A program made the translations under genes and the position numbers. Below, one piece after another: positions 1-8,806 of a stretch of 64,000 nucleotides of DNA. Under the pieces are notes generated by a model. The model searched no databases. It was not told the origin of the DNA and worked only from the letters and a program-made list of their open reading frames with translations. How positions within the stretch are numbered: position 1 is the first letter of the stretch; every line of letters starts with the position of its first letter. Location of the stretch: NCBI RefSeq assembly GCF_012974865.1, contig NZ_CP043633.1, positions 1 to 64,000 of the forward strand, given 5' to 3'. Source of the stretch: Nonlabens sp. Ci31. GTDB taxonomy: Bacteria; Bacteroidota; Bacteroidia; Flavobacteriales; Flavobacteriaceae.

Positions 1-1428
1 ATGGCACTGACATCAGAATCGGTATGGGAAAATTGTCTAGTATTTATAAAAGACAATATCGCTGCCCAAGCCTACAAAACATGGTTTGCACCAATCAAAC
101 CTGTAAAGCTAACTGATACTGCCCTAAGTATACAAGTACCCAGCCGTTTTTTTTATGAATGGCTAGAAGAACATTACATCAAATTATTAAAAACTGCGCT
201 TACACGTGAATTAGGAGAAGGAGCTAAGTTGATCTATGCGATCAAGATGGAAAATCCTACCAAAGGAATGGAAGCTTTTACCGAAAAGATTCCTAGTAGC
301 AACCGCTCTATTAACAATTCACAGTCTGTGGATGCACCAGTAAGAAGTAAAAGTCCTGAGCTTAAAAACCCATTTATTATTCCTGGAATTAGAAATGTAA
401 AAATTGAGTCACAACTCAATCCATCTTATAATTTTGAAACATTTCTAGAAGGAGATTCTAATAGACTAGCACGCAGTGCTGGAATGGCCGTTTCTAATAA
501 ACCTGGTGGAACTAGTTTTAATCCGTTGTTGATTTTTGGTGGTGTAGGATTAGGTAAAACACATCTTGCTCATGCTATAGGTGTAGGAATTAAAGAAAAC
601 TATCCAGATAAAACAGTTCTTTATATCAGTGCCGAAAAGTTTACACAACAATATATAGAGTCTGTACGTAAGAATAATAGAAATGATTTTATTCACTTCT
701 ACCAGATTGTAGATGTCCTTATTGTAGATGACATTCAATTCTTTGCTGGAAAAGCAAGTACACAAGATGTCTTCTTTCACATTTTTAATCACTTGCATCA
801 AAATGGAAAACAAGTCATTCTAACTAGTGATAAGAAACCTGTGGATATGCAGGATATTGAACAACGCCTTCTTTCTCGTTTCAAATGGGGACTTAGTGCA
901 GAGTTGAATCATCCAGATTATGAGACTCGTGTTTCCATTATCAAGAATAAGCTCTACCGCGATGGCGTAGAGATGGATGATGATGTCATCCACTACCTAG
1001 CAGATAATATTAAAACGAATATTAGAGAACTGGAAGGAGCGATCATCTCTTTGATTGCGCACTCTTCTTTTAATCGTAAGGAAATCACCATAGATCTTGC
1101 TCGTAAGATCGTAGAAAACTACGTTAAGAATACAAAACGAGAAATCTCTATCGACCAAATACAACAAGTAGTAAGTGATTACTTCTCTATGGATGTAGAA
1201 ACTTTACAATCCAAGACGCGTAAACGTCACATTGTACAAGCCAGACAACTAGCGATGTATTTTTCTAAAAAACTTACTAAAGCTTCTCTTGCAAGTATAG
1301 GAACCCAAATAGGTAAAAGAGACCACGCTACCGTACTGCACGCCTGTAAAACAGTGGATAATCTTGCTTCTACAGATAAACAGTTCAACAAATACGTAGA
1401 AGACCTTCATAAAAAATTAGCTAATTAG
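1..1428 (+). CDS. dnaA: Chromosomal replication initiator DnaA
   Basis: DnaA binds DnaA boxes at oriC, forms an ATP-dependent filament and opens the duplex for DnaB loading. The 475-residue product has the full family layout: an N-terminal domain (about 1-85), a variable polar linker (about 90-135), an AAA+ core with Walker A GGVGLGKT at 180-187 and Walker B DD at 243-244, and a C-terminal helix-turn-helix with the signature DHAT at 441-444. The ATG is window base 1, the usual numbering origin of a finished chromosome, so its promoter and possibly oriC lie before the window. The stop codon shares one base with the next gene's GTG, suggesting translational coupling. Confidence 0.98.
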   Translation: MALTSESVWENCLVFIKDNIAAQAYKTWFAPIKPVKLTDTALSIQVPSRFFYEWLEEHYIKLLKTALTRELGEGAKLIYAIKMENPTKGMEAFTEKIPSSNRSINNSQSVDAPVRSKSPELKNPFIIPGIRNVKIESQLNPSYNFETFLEGDSNRLARSAGMAVSNKPGGTSFNPLLIFGGVGLGKTHLAHAIGVGIKENYPDKTVLYISAEKFTQQYIESVRKNNRNDFIHFYQIVDVLIVDDIQFFAGKASTQDVFFHIFNHLHQNGKQVILTSDKKPVDMQDIEQRLLSRFKWGLSAELNHPDYETRVSIIKNKLYRDGVEMDDDVIHYLADNIKTNIRELEGAIISLIAHSSFNRKEITIDLARKIVENYVKNTKREISIDQIQQVVSDYFSMDVETLQSKTRKRHIVQARQLAMYFSKKLTKASLASIGTQIGKRDHATVLHACKTVDNLASTDKQFNKYVEDLHKKLAN

Positions 1429-1901
1429 TGAACGAGAAAACGAACATATTAATGGTATGTTTAGGAAACATCTGCCGATCTCCACTCGCTGAGGGCTTGA
1501 TGAGATCAAAACTCAACTTTACCAAATTTACGGTAGACAGTGCTGGAACAAGTGGTGGACATAAAGGACAAGCTCCTGACAAAAGATCCATCGCCGTTGC
1601 AAACAAAAACGGCTTAGATATCTCCAATCAAAAGAGCCGCAAGCTTATAAAAGAAGATTTTAAAAATTTTGATATTCTTTATGTAATGGATCAGTCTAAT
1701 TACAATGACGTCATGGCACTAGCCATTACAGAAGAAGAGAAGAAAAAGGTGGTCAAAATTCTAGACGAAGTTTTCCCTGGTGAAAACCTAGATGTACCAG
1801 ATCCTTATTTTGGAGGCTCTCAAGGATTTGAAAATATATACCGCATGCTCGATCGTGCTACCGATGTTATTGCTAAGCAAATTGACAATCGTATAGAATA
1901 A
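1428..1901 (+). CDS. Low-molecular-weight protein-tyrosine phosphatase
   Basis: Cytoplasmic LMW-PTP family enzyme that removes phosphate from phosphotyrosine (or related phosphoesters) through a cysteinyl-phosphate intermediate. The CX5R loop is at residues 11-17 (CLGNICR, followed by SP), and the general-acid pair D125-P126 is present. Its 157 residues are normal for the family. The start is a GTG overlapping the dnaA stop by one base; the next in-frame ATG falls inside the catalytic loop strand and would remove the first beta strand, so GTG is preferred. Co-transcription with dnaA is likely. The substrate cannot be read from sequence; in other bacteria these enzymes often act on capsule or exopolysaccharide kinases, but no such kinase is in view. 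Confidence 0.93.
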   Translation: MNEKTNILMVCLGNICRSPLAEGLMRSKLNFTKFTVDSAGTSGGHKGQAPDKRSIAVANKNGLDISNQKSRKLIKEDFKNFDILYVMDQSNYNDVMALAITEEEKKKVVKILDEVFPGENLDVPDPYFGGSQGFENIYRMLDRATDVIAKQIDNRIE

Positions 1902-1920
1902 TCACAGCAGTCAGTAGAAA

Positions 1921-1960
1921 AATAGCCCATCAAAATCTAACGATTTTGATGGGCTATTTT
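1921..1960. terminator. Bidirectional intrinsic terminator
   Basis: A perfect 17-bp stem (1921-1937 with 1942-1958) with a TAAC loop and a T run on either strand. It lies between the convergent dnaA-phosphatase and menE units and can end both. Confidence 0.9.
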
Positions 1961-1991
1961 TTAAAAGCTCCTCATTTCATCCAAAGCTTTT

Positions 1992-3047
1992 CTATCGATG
2001 ATCAGAAAATAATTTTTCTAAAATCACTCGTTTATCCATTTTACCGGTATGTGTTAAAGCAAACTTATCTACAAAATGAATTTCTTTTGGTGTTTCAAAT
2101 TTACCCAGTTTTTGGAAGGCCTGTTGTACGTTTCTTTCTTTGCCCTCAATAATCAAAATTACTTTTTGTCCCAATTCTTCATCTGCTTTTCCTGATATAA
2201 AAAAGGACTCTGAAATATGATGAGATAGTTTTTGTTCTACTTGGGCAGGATGCACTTTTACAGATCCTGTATTGATGACATCGTCTACTCTACCCAAGAC
2301 TTTGAATTGTTTGTCATTAATCAACTCTACCAGGTCATTAGTAACTAAAGAAGTTCTCGCTAATTGAGGTGCATGAATTACCAATCGGTTTTCTTTATCT
2401 TTTTCAATTTGAACATTTTCCAAAACGGTGTAATTCTCTTCATAAGTAGGATACAACTCTCTTACCGCAATATGAGAAGAGGTCTCTGTCATTCCGTAAG
2501 TGTGAAATGCTTTGGTATGCTTTCCTTTCAGTTTTTCAATAAGACCTTGAGAAACAGCTCCGCCACCTATGATAACTTTTCTAGCTTTGTGAATATCATC
2601 TAGAGATTTAGAAACTTGCAAAGGAGACATGGCCGTAAAGTCGTATCTCTTTTCGGCTTTTCGAAGTGGTGTCGTACTAGGCTGCACGAGATCTAAATGC
2701 CATCCTAACGTCATAGCGCGCACCATCATCATCTTTCCAGCTATATAGCTCAAAGGCAAGCAGCACAACACGTCTTTTTCTGCTCCTATATTAAAATACT
2801 TTCCTGTCATTACCGCACTATTAATCATGTGCTGTTTGTCTAGTTTGTATTCTTTGGGCACACCTGTAGACCCGCTAGTTCTCACGGTGACTACTTCAAA
2901 ATTATCCAGCCAACTCAAGAGGAAATCGCCTATTTGCTTTTCCCATTCTTCGCCCTCTTTGATGTAACTATAAGCAACGATCATGACTCCTTCATGATTT
3001 AAGGAGTGACCATTTAATTTAAAAGTCGGATGTATTTTAGGGATCAT
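1992..3047 (-). CDS. menE: o-Succinylbenzoate-CoA ligase (MenE-like AMP-binding protein)
   Basis: Adenylate-forming ligase that activates o-succinylbenzoate to its CoA ester in menaquinone synthesis. Visible motifs are the AMP-binding P-loop TSGSTGVPK at 57-65, YGMTE at 184-188, the hinge region LGRVDD near 250, and a C-terminal THTGK with the probable catalytic lysine near 335. At 351 residues it is about 100 shorter than typical MenE (about 450) because the N-terminal part before the P-loop is very short; I believe compact forms like this occur in Flavobacteriia. The gene is 6 bases after the CPBP protease gene and downstream of menC, which supports the menaquinone role. Substrate choice within the AMP-ligase family rests mainly on this context. 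Confidence 0.88.
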   Translation of the reverse strand: MIPKIHPTFKLNGHSLNHEGVMIVAYSYIKEGEEWEKQIGDFLLSWLDNFEVVTVRTSGSTGVPKEYKLDKQHMINSAVMTGKYFNIGAEKDVLCCLPLSYIAGKMMMVRAMTLGWHLDLVQPSTTPLRKAEKRYDFTAMSPLQVSKSLDDIHKARKVIIGGGAVSQGLIEKLKGKHTKAFHTYGMTETSSHIAVRELYPTYEENYTVLENVQIEKDKENRLVIHAPQLARTSLVTNDLVELINDKQFKVLGRVDDVINTGSVKVHPAQVEQKLSHHISESFFISGKADEELGQKVILIIEGKERNVQQAFQKLGKFETPKEIHFVDKFALTHTGKMDKRVILEKLFSDHR

Positions 3048-3053
3048 AATTTA

Positions 3054-4025
3054 TTATTCTTGAAATTCGTCATAAGAAGATACTCCTTCTATTGCGAGAA
3101 ACTCTTTCTTGCTCAGTACCCTACCAAACAATTTTTCTTTCCAGTTTTTCCATTTATAAATCTTACCTAAGATAATTAATAAAATAGGATAACCTATAAA
3201 TATAGGTAAGGCGTCTATGATAGAAAAAGAGGGCATAACAGAAGTGTCTATGTAAACAGAATCTGTTTGTATAGCGGTCCAAGTAGAGGTTATTAATAAG
3301 GAGCCAACTATATTATTTGCCGCATGAAATCCCAACGCAAGTTCTAATCCCTCGTCCAGCAAGGTCATCGCTCCTAATACCAGCCCTGTACCTATGTAAA
3401 AAATCATTATGGAAGGACCTAATTTCTCCACTTCTGGATTTGCAGCATGCATCACTCCAAATAATACAGAAGTGACTATCCAAGAAACAGCCCTGCTTTT
3501 AGTGGCTATACCCAAACCTTGAAGCAATTGCCCTCTGAACAGGTATTCCTCAAAACTTGTTTGAAATGGAAATAACACTAATGAAATGATAAGCAATGGT
3601 AAAAAACTAGTCCAATTAAATTGCAACTCATAATTTTCAGGAACGGAGTAAACAGCAATAAGGGTGGTCGCTGCAGAAAAGGTTCCCCAAAGCACAAACA
3701 TAAAGCCTATGCGTTTCCAATCAATCTTTTTACGAGAAGTAGTTAAATGAGTAAGTGTCTGTTGGTGAATAAATTTTACCCAAAAGAATACCGCAAATAA
3801 GCCAACGACGAAAATCATAAGATTTACAGCTAAGAAAACATTCTTCCCCATTTGATCAATCATTTGACTCATCAGCACCTCCATAGACTGATCGCTTTCA
3901 GAGAGCATCAGCTTTGTAGACACGTAATTAAAAGCCATCAAGAGTATAAATAGTACTGGAATTACAAAAAAGTTCCAAGTCCCTAGTTTTCCTTTATAAC
4001 CTTGTTCTATATACATATTTACCAT
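3054..4025 (-). CDS. CPBP (CAAX-like) family intramembrane metalloprotease
   Basis: Polytopic membrane protein with the three conserved motifs of the ABI/CPBP family: EEYLFRG with E159, E160 and R164; FGVMHAAN with H193; and FHAANN with H234. These residues form the presumed glutamate/histidine active site within the membrane. Six to eight hydrophobic segments are visible. It overlaps the menC stop by 7 bases and precedes menE by 6, so all three are probably one operon; this gene has no known part in menaquinone synthesis. ATG at 4025 or the fourth-codon ATG at 4016 could be the start. The physiological substrate is unknown. Confidence 0.88.
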   Translation of the reverse strand: MVNMYIEQGYKGKLGTWNFFVIPVLFILLMAFNYVSTKLMLSESDQSMEVLMSQMIDQMGKNVFLAVNLMIFVVGLFAVFFWVKFIHQQTLTHLTTSRKKIDWKRIGFMFVLWGTFSAATTLIAVYSVPENYELQFNWTSFLPLLIISLVLFPFQTSFEEYLFRGQLLQGLGIATKSRAVSWIVTSVLFGVMHAANPEVEKLGPSIMIFYIGTGLVLGAMTLLDEGLELALGFHAANNIVGSLLITSTWTAIQTDSVYIDTSVMPSFSIIDALPIFIGYPILLIILGKIYKWKNWKEKLFGRVLSKKEFLAIEGVSSYDEFQE

Positions 4026-5062
4026 TTTAAATCATTAGTATTCCAACTGCCAGATGCGTTACAATACAAATGACCTTTTTTAATCTCTAGAGGTGCGTCT
4101 ATATTATTAGTAAAAAGCGACCCTGTTCCCAGTCCTTGTGGCATTTTATTCCCCAACGTGTAGGTAAATTGCGCAATCGCATTAAGACCTATATTAGATT
4201 CCAGCGCACTAGTGACCCACCAGTTGATAGCTCTTTCTGTTGCGAGGTTGACCCATTCTCTACTGCTCTGAAAACCTCCTATTAAAGCGGGCTTTAAAAT
4301 GATGTACTGTGGCTTTATGGTTTCCAGACAATTTATTTTCTCTTCTATGTCGTACAAACCTATCAATTCTTCATCAAGTGCTATGTCTAAAGGCGTGTGC
4401 TCACAAAGCCTTGCCATTTCTTGCCATTGTCCTTGTTGTATAGGCTGCTCAATACTATGCACTTGATATTGGGCTATTTCTTCCAATTTCCCCAATGCAT
4501 TCTCTGGAGTAAAAGCTCCATTAGCATCTACTCTTATGGTGATCTCGCTTTCGCGAAAGCGGGAACGTATCAATTTTAAAAGACTCATTTCAGACTCAAA
4601 ATCAATAGCACCTATTTTCAATTTAATACAGTCGAAGCCTGCCCTAAGTTTTTCTTCTAACTGCTGCATCATATAATCTTGATTCCCCATCCACACTAAG
4701 CCATTGATAGAAATAGCATCCTGTCCTTCTGTAAACATAGAAGGAAATAGCGTAAAAGGGTCACTGGACTGCAAGGACTTCATCGCTATTTCATAACCAA
4801 ATAAAATAGACGGCCATTCTTTTAACGCCTGCATCATTTTTACAGGTGGCAAATTGATGTGATCACAAGTCCATTGCAGTTGTTCTTCAAAATCTGGTCG
4901 GTCATCTATAGAAAGACCTGGAAACATATTCACCTCTCCTATTCCTTTCTTCACTCCGTTATCGATCATCAAAAACCAGGTGTTTTTTGTTTTTAAAACA
5001 CCACGGGAAGTCCCCGCAGGTTGCTTGAACTCTAAAACGTACTTCTGGAAAGCTGCTTTCAT
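4019..5062 (-). CDS. menC: o-Succinylbenzoate synthase
   Basis: Enolase-superfamily enzyme that dehydrates SHCHC to o-succinylbenzoate in menaquinone synthesis. Counting from the chosen ATG at 5062 (347 residues), the KxK catalytic pair is K147/K149, the metal ligands are D179, E205 and D230, and the second catalytic lysine is K257. All are present, so the enzyme should be active. The reading frame is open to an upstream ATG at 5110, but those 16 extra residues do not resemble the family N-terminus, while MKAAFQKYVL does. An in-frame copy of the palindrome family encodes RFRES around residue 170, between the catalytic lysines and the first metal ligand. First gene of the menC-CPBP-menE run. 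Confidence 0.93.
   Translation of the reverse strand: MKAAFQKYVLEFKQPAGTSRGVLKTKNTWFLMIDNGVKKGIGEVNMFPGLSIDDRPDFEEQLQWTCDHINLPPVKMMQALKEWPSILFGYEIAMKSLQSSDPFTLFPSMFTEGQDAISINGLVWMGNQDYMMQQLEEKLRAGFDCIKLKIGAIDFESEMSLLKLIRSRFRESEITIRVDANGAFTPENALGKLEEIAQYQVHSIEQPIQQGQWQEMARLCEHTPLDIALDEELIGLYDIEEKINCLETIKPQYIILKPALIGGFQSSREWVNLATERAINWWVTSALESNIGLNAIAQFTYTLGNKMPQGLGTGSLFTNNIDAPLEIKKGHLYCNASGSWNTNDLKW
4546..4561. repeat. Dispersed palindrome (GCTTTCGCGAAAGC family), in menC
   Basis: Perfect 16-bp palindrome inside menC, read there as RFRES. One of ten intact family cores in the window. Confidence 0.9.
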
Positions 5063-5150
5063 GGGGTGAAGATAGTCAGTAAGAATAATTTGAATTGATA
5101 AAATGACCATAAAGATTTGAGTTTTCTAACTTTTGAGAAAAAACCTAAAA

Positions 5151-5399
5151 GTCCCATTGTCCTGCAGACATTTCTCCAGAGAAGAAAGTATAAGAGAATT
5201 TCACCAAGTCAATTCAAAAAATGAAAAGCATTTCCCTTTTATAGAGGGAAAACAGGTTGTCGACAAATTTAGCTTTGCTAAATGAGCAACCAAAAGGGTT
5301 TTTCGGTTGATAATTTTGTACTATAAATTCTCGAAAATGAAACAGCAAGCCCCATTGTCCTGCTGACATTTTCCCAAACGGGAAAATATTAGAGAAGTA
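5151..5399. repeat. Two diverged copies of a dispersed intergenic repeat in the menC/DUF4442 gap
   Basis: The gap 5063-5494 holds no convincing gene. It has two related copies beginning CCCATTGTCCTGC at 5153 and 5351, 198 bases apart, each followed by GACATTT, a CC..GGG/GAAG stretch and AGAGAA. A third copy lies at 47236. A 100-codon minus-strand reading frame here runs through the repeats and overlaps the neighbouring gene, and I regard it as spurious. Confidence 0.65.
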
Positions 5400-5494
5400 A
5401 TCTAGCTTCTTGGAGACTAAAACCAATTCCAGATAAATCTGGAAACTACTATAATACATATTATAAATCTCAAGCCATATCTTCTGAGATTTGC

Positions 5495-5944
5495 TTACTT
5501 CCTCTTCACCGTCCATTCAAATTGAAATTCGCTCACTTGCACTCCATTTTCGTTCACCCCCTTAGAGGTCATCCATAGGGTTTGCCCTTCTCCTGTAGCT
5601 ATTGTTTTTGCTATTGCTTCTTTTATCGCCGCTCCATCATGACATTTAAAAGTAATCAGTCCTGTAGCTTTTTTAGTGAAAGAGGCTTTATTATTGGCCA
5701 CAAGCATAGAAACCTTGGCGTCACTTTTATGTATATAAGACATCACTAAAGACCCAGTAGAAAGCTCTGCTGCCATAGCTTGTACGGCAAAGTACATGCT
5801 CTTAAATGGATTTTGATTGAACCACTTGTGTTTTACGGTAACCGTACAGTTTTCTGCATCGATTTCTGTACATCTCACACCCGTCCACCAGCAACTCGGT
5901 AGCTTTAAAAAGGTAAATGCGTTAATTTTTTTAGGCGTGATCAT
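5495..5944 (-). CDS. DUF4442 domain protein (hotdog-fold, thioesterase-like)
   Basis: A 149-residue protein resembling DUF4442, a hotdog-fold group related to PaaI-type acyl-CoA thioesterases. Visible family features are the N-terminal MITPKKINAFTFLKLPSCWWTG segment broken by a conserved tryptophan pair, a central helix with AVQAMAAELSTG, and a C-terminal beta-strand set ending VSEFQFEWTVKRK. No substrate can be assigned. It is a single-gene unit with a TAnnTTTG box upstream at 5962-5969. A palindrome copy lies 22 bases beyond that box. Confidence is good for family and low for function. Confidence 0.8.
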   Translation of the reverse strand: MITPKKINAFTFLKLPSCWWTGVRCTEIDAENCTVTVKHKWFNQNPFKSMYFAVQAMAAELSTGSLVMSYIHKSDAKVSMLVANNKASFTKKATGLITFKCHDGAAIKEAIAKTIATGEGQTLWMTSKGVNENGVQVSEFQFEWTVKRK

Positions 5945-5961
5945 AACTTTAACATTTTACA

Positions 5962-5969
5962 CAAAAGTA
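5962..5969 (-). promoter_or_regulatory. Bacteroidota-type -7 box for the DUF4442 gene
   Basis: TACTTTTG on the minus strand, 17 bases before the ATG at 5944. It matches the TAnnTTTG consensus; no clear -33 TTG was picked out. Confidence 0.55.
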
Positions 5970-5991
5970 ATGAAAAGGCTTGTATGTATAA

Positions 5992-6007
5992 CGCTTTCGC
6001 GAAAGCG
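5992..6007. repeat. Dispersed palindrome (GCTTTCGCGAAAGC family), intergenic
   Basis: Perfect 16-bp palindrome in the divergent region between the DUF4442 and DUF4870 genes, upstream of both -7 boxes (5962-5969 minus, 6078-6085 plus). Confidence 0.9.
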
Positions 6008-6077
6008 AAACCAGCTAAAATAAGTGACTATATAAAATATATGGTACTTTGTATTGCATATTACTATCTTTTAGATA

Positions 6078-6085
6078 TATATTTG
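6078..6085 (+). promoter_or_regulatory. -7 box for the DUF4870-PadR-PspC operon
   Basis: TATATTTG followed by C, 19 bases before the ATG at 6105; matches TAnnTTTG(C). Confidence 0.6.
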
Positions 6086-6104
6086 CATAAGAAAATAATA
6101 GGCT

Positions 6105-6605
6105 ATGGAATCAACAAACCAAAATAACTACAATAATATCGCTACCGGTATTCATTTATTAACTTTCGGAAAATGGATTTTTCCTTTAGGGAATTTTATC
6201 CTTCCCATTTTGTTATGGATGATTAATTCTAAGAAATCTGATTTTATAGATAGACATGGAAAACAAGCGATTAACTTTCAGATCAGCATCACGCTTTATA
6301 CGATTGTACTGGCTTTTATAGGCGGTGGCATTATCATAGGGTCGATGATTTCTGGTGGTCCTAGTTTATGGGAAGCCATAGATAACGCTAATGATTTTCC
6401 TTTCTGGAACGACATGGGCATCTTTAGTACTATTATAGCAAGTGGTGTTATTTGTGGTACGGCCATACTTATTCTAGGTGTTGTCGATCTGGTATGTACT
6501 ATTCAAGCGGCTATTAAAGCCCATGACGGTAAAGATTACAATTATCCAATAACGATTCATTTCATACCTCATCATGACGAGGTGGAAGTACCTAATAAAA
6601 AATAA
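6105..6605 (+). CDS. DUF4870 domain membrane protein
   Basis: A 166-residue integral membrane protein of the DUF4870 (Tic20-like) group. It shows the family's LLTFGKWIFPLGNFILPILLW start broken into a hydrophobic helix, then the conserved DRHGKQAINFQ motif before a second helix, with two more helices to about residue 145 and a charged tail. Function is unknown; such genes are common in Bacteroidota. It ends one base before the PadR ATG, so it is the first gene of a likely operon with padR and pspC, and it may belong to the same envelope-associated response. Confidence 0.85.
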   Translation: MESTNQNNYNNIATGIHLLTFGKWIFPLGNFILPILLWMINSKKSDFIDRHGKQAINFQISITLYTIVLAFIGGGIIIGSMISGGPSLWEAIDNANDFPFWNDMGIFSTIIASGVICGTAILILGVVDLVCTIQAAIKAHDGKDYNYPITIHFIPHHDEVEVPNKK

Positions 6606-6606
6606 T

Positions 6607-6948
6607 ATGAAGATAGAAAATACAAAAGCGCAAATGCGTAAAGGCGTACTAGAGTACTGCATTCTATCCGTCTTAAAGGAAGAAGATGCCTACGTGGCAG
6701 AGATTCTGAGTACCTTAAAAGATGCTAAAATGCTGGTAGTAGAAGGAACCATATACCCATTGCTAACGAGACTTAAAAATGCAGGACTGCTCAATTACCG
6801 CTGGGAAGAAAGTACCGGTGGACCGCCACGTAAGTATTACGGACTTACGGAAACAGGTAAAATTTTCCTGACAGAACTGACCACCACTTGGGACGATCTT
6901 AAAAATGCCGTTAATTTAGTAACCAAATCAAAAATGACCAAATCATGA
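6607..6948 (+). CDS. PadR family transcriptional regulator
   Basis: A 113-residue winged-helix repressor of the PadR type. Features are MRKGVLEYCILSVL for the first helix, the EGTIYPLLTRLKNAGLL recognition region and the wing segment GGPPRKYYGLTETG. The ATG at 6607, one base after the DUF4870 stop, is preferred to an upstream in-frame start at 6574 that lies inside the DUF4870 gene. Its stop overlaps the PspC start (ATGA), implying coupled translation. By analogy with other PadR-PspC pairs it probably represses its own operon, possibly responding to envelope stress; this is inference and no operator was identified. Confidence 0.92.
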   Translation: MKIENTKAQMRKGVLEYCILSVLKEEDAYVAEILSTLKDAKMLVVEGTIYPLLTRLKNAGLLNYRWEESTGGPPRKYYGLTETGKIFLTELTTTWDDLKNAVNLVTKSKMTKS

Positions 6949-8753
6949 ACAAGACCATCAATATAAACCTAGCTGGGCTGTTCTTCCATATAGATGAAGA
7001 TGCCTTTCAACGACTGCAACGTTACTTAGCAGCGGTACGTAAATCATTTGCCGGTACCAGTGGTGCTGACGAGATAATGAACGATATAGAATCCCGCATT
7101 GCCGAACTTTTTCTTGAAAAAAGAGCTAATGAAATGCAAGTCATCTCCATTACTTATGTAGAAGAAGTCATCGATATCATGGGGCAACCTGAAGATTATG
7201 AAGTGGATGAAGAAATTTTTGAAGAGCAAACTTCTCGCAAACAATACAGAAGTAGTGGTAAAAACAAACAACTCTTTAGAGATACTCAAAACGGTTATAT
7301 AGGCGGTGTTTCTGGTGGTATAGGATACTATTTAGGAATAGAAGCGGTATGGGTACGTGTTATTTGGGTGCTTTTGGTCTTTTTTAGTGTAGGCTGGGCC
7401 ATTCCTGTTTATGTATTACTATGGATTCTGGTACCAGATGCGGTAACTACAAACCAGCGACTTACCATGATGGGAAAGGAAGTAAATATTTCTAACATTG
7501 AGGAAAATTTTAAGCAGGGTTTTGATCCTGTGGTCGATGGGCAGACCGACGCCGACCACCATATCGTAGGTCAAAAAGGAAAACGAGGTTCTATTAGGTT
7601 TTTTAGCCTTTTAGGTCGTTTAATTAAGGGGTTTTTCAAAGCTTTAGTGAAAGTTATAGGGCTGATTGTATTTTTGGCAGCATCTACGGCGCTCATAGGT
7701 CTAGTTGTTTCTATGATCACAGCAAGTTTTGTTTCCGTTGATGGTCAGAATTTGATACATATTTTTGATTTAGTTGTTCCTCACCAGGAAGCATCTTGGG
7801 TATTGTTAACCGCTATTATTTTTGCTGCAGGAATACCGCTATTAATTCTGGCGGTTTTAGGTCTTAAGTTATTGGTTAATAATTTGAAGTCTATTGGAAT
7901 GCCTGCTAAAATAGTTTTGGTTGTATTATGGATCATATCAGTTATAGTTCTCAGTGTCTCTGCTGCTAGGATTGCAGCAAGTCAAGCCTTTGATGGAAAT
8001 GTTATTGAAGTAAATGAATTTGCTGTGGATAAAGAAAAAGTGTTCCACTTGCAATTACTAAAGGATACTGATTTAGGAGATCAAATTTATGTCAATAACA
8101 ATGGAATCAAAGTGATTGATTACAAAGGAGAAAAAGCCATAAGAATCAATGAGGTTCATGTTGCCATTGCAGTAAGCCGCGACAGTCTTGCTCACGTCAA
8201 CATTAATTTTAAAGCCAAAGGAGATTCTTTTGACACTGCAAAATTAAATGCCGAATCTTTAGTTTATAATTATGAGATAACAGACTCTACTTTTATTGCA
8301 CCTAATTATGTCATCGCACCTAAAGGTTCTGGACTCTTTGGCCAAAGAGTTAATGTAACGATTTACCTACCTGAAGGAACGAAGGCAAAATTAAACAAGA
8401 GGTTTCAACGTAATTACTACAAGTGGATCGCCGATGATGCAATTGATTTAGGAAGAAATAGTAATAATACCTACCAAATTAAAAATGGTAAAGCAGTATG
8501 TTTAGACTGTCCTATTAAAGAGAAAACAAGAGGTGAACATAATAATCCAGCAGAACCTAACGATAAGCAGCAAAACAGAGTTATAGACTCCACCACTACC
8601 ACCGATGGGAAATGGAAATACTCTGATGGCGATGATGGCAAAGTTAGCAGGACAAAACCTTTGACAATAGGTGGTGTAAGAATTGGCAAAGTAACTGTTA
8701 CTAAAACCAAAAAAGTGGGACCTGTTACCATTACAAAAACCGACACCTATTAG
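6945..8753 (+). CDS. PspC domain-containing membrane protein
   Basis: A 602-residue protein with a cytosolic N-terminal region (1-105), a PspC domain with its GGVSGGIGYYLG motif at about 109-167, and further membrane segments near 236-260, 284-309 and 321-341. The large C-terminal half is hydrophilic and looks like a repeat-rich beta domain, ending in KVTVTKTKKVGPVTITKTD-type alternating strands. PspC proteins take part in phage-shock-type envelope stress sensing in Proteobacteria; the longer Bacteroidota form usually sits beside PadR and DUF2807 (head GIN) genes, as here. Translation is coupled to padR by ATGA. A terminator follows at 8807. Confidence 0.88.
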   Translation: MNKTININLAGLFFHIDEDAFQRLQRYLAAVRKSFAGTSGADEIMNDIESRIAELFLEKRANEMQVISITYVEEVIDIMGQPEDYEVDEEIFEEQTSRKQYRSSGKNKQLFRDTQNGYIGGVSGGIGYYLGIEAVWVRVIWVLLVFFSVGWAIPVYVLLWILVPDAVTTNQRLTMMGKEVNISNIEENFKQGFDPVVDGQTDADHHIVGQKGKRGSIRFFSLLGRLIKGFFKALVKVIGLIVFLAASTALIGLVVSMITASFVSVDGQNLIHIFDLVVPHQEASWVLLTAIIFAAGIPLLILAVLGLKLLVNNLKSIGMPAKIVLVVLWIISVIVLSVSAARIAASQAFDGNVIEVNEFAVDKEKVFHLQLLKDTDLGDQIYVNNNGIKVIDYKGEKAIRINEVHVAIAVSRDSLAHVNINFKAKGDSFDTAKLNAESLVYNYEITDSTFIAPNYVIAPKGSGLFGQRVNVTIYLPEGTKAKLNKRFQRNYYKWIADDAIDLGRNSNNTYQIKNGKAVCLDCPIKEKTRGEHNNPAEPNDKQQNRVIDSTTTTDGKWKYSDGDDGKVSRTKPLTIGGVRIGKVTVTKTKKVGPVTITKTDTY

Positions 8754-8806
8754 AAACAATTTTCAGTTGACGTTCTACGCTTGTGATTGAGATGTAGAAC
8801 TCTTAG

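Noticed and set aside
1..1428. oriC inside the window
   Set aside because: No cluster of DnaA boxes was seen in or after dnaA; the origin is more likely just before base 1.
5214..5516. 100-codon minus-strand reading frame
   Set aside because: Overlaps the DUF4442 gene, crosses two repeat copies, and the peptide is not protein-like.
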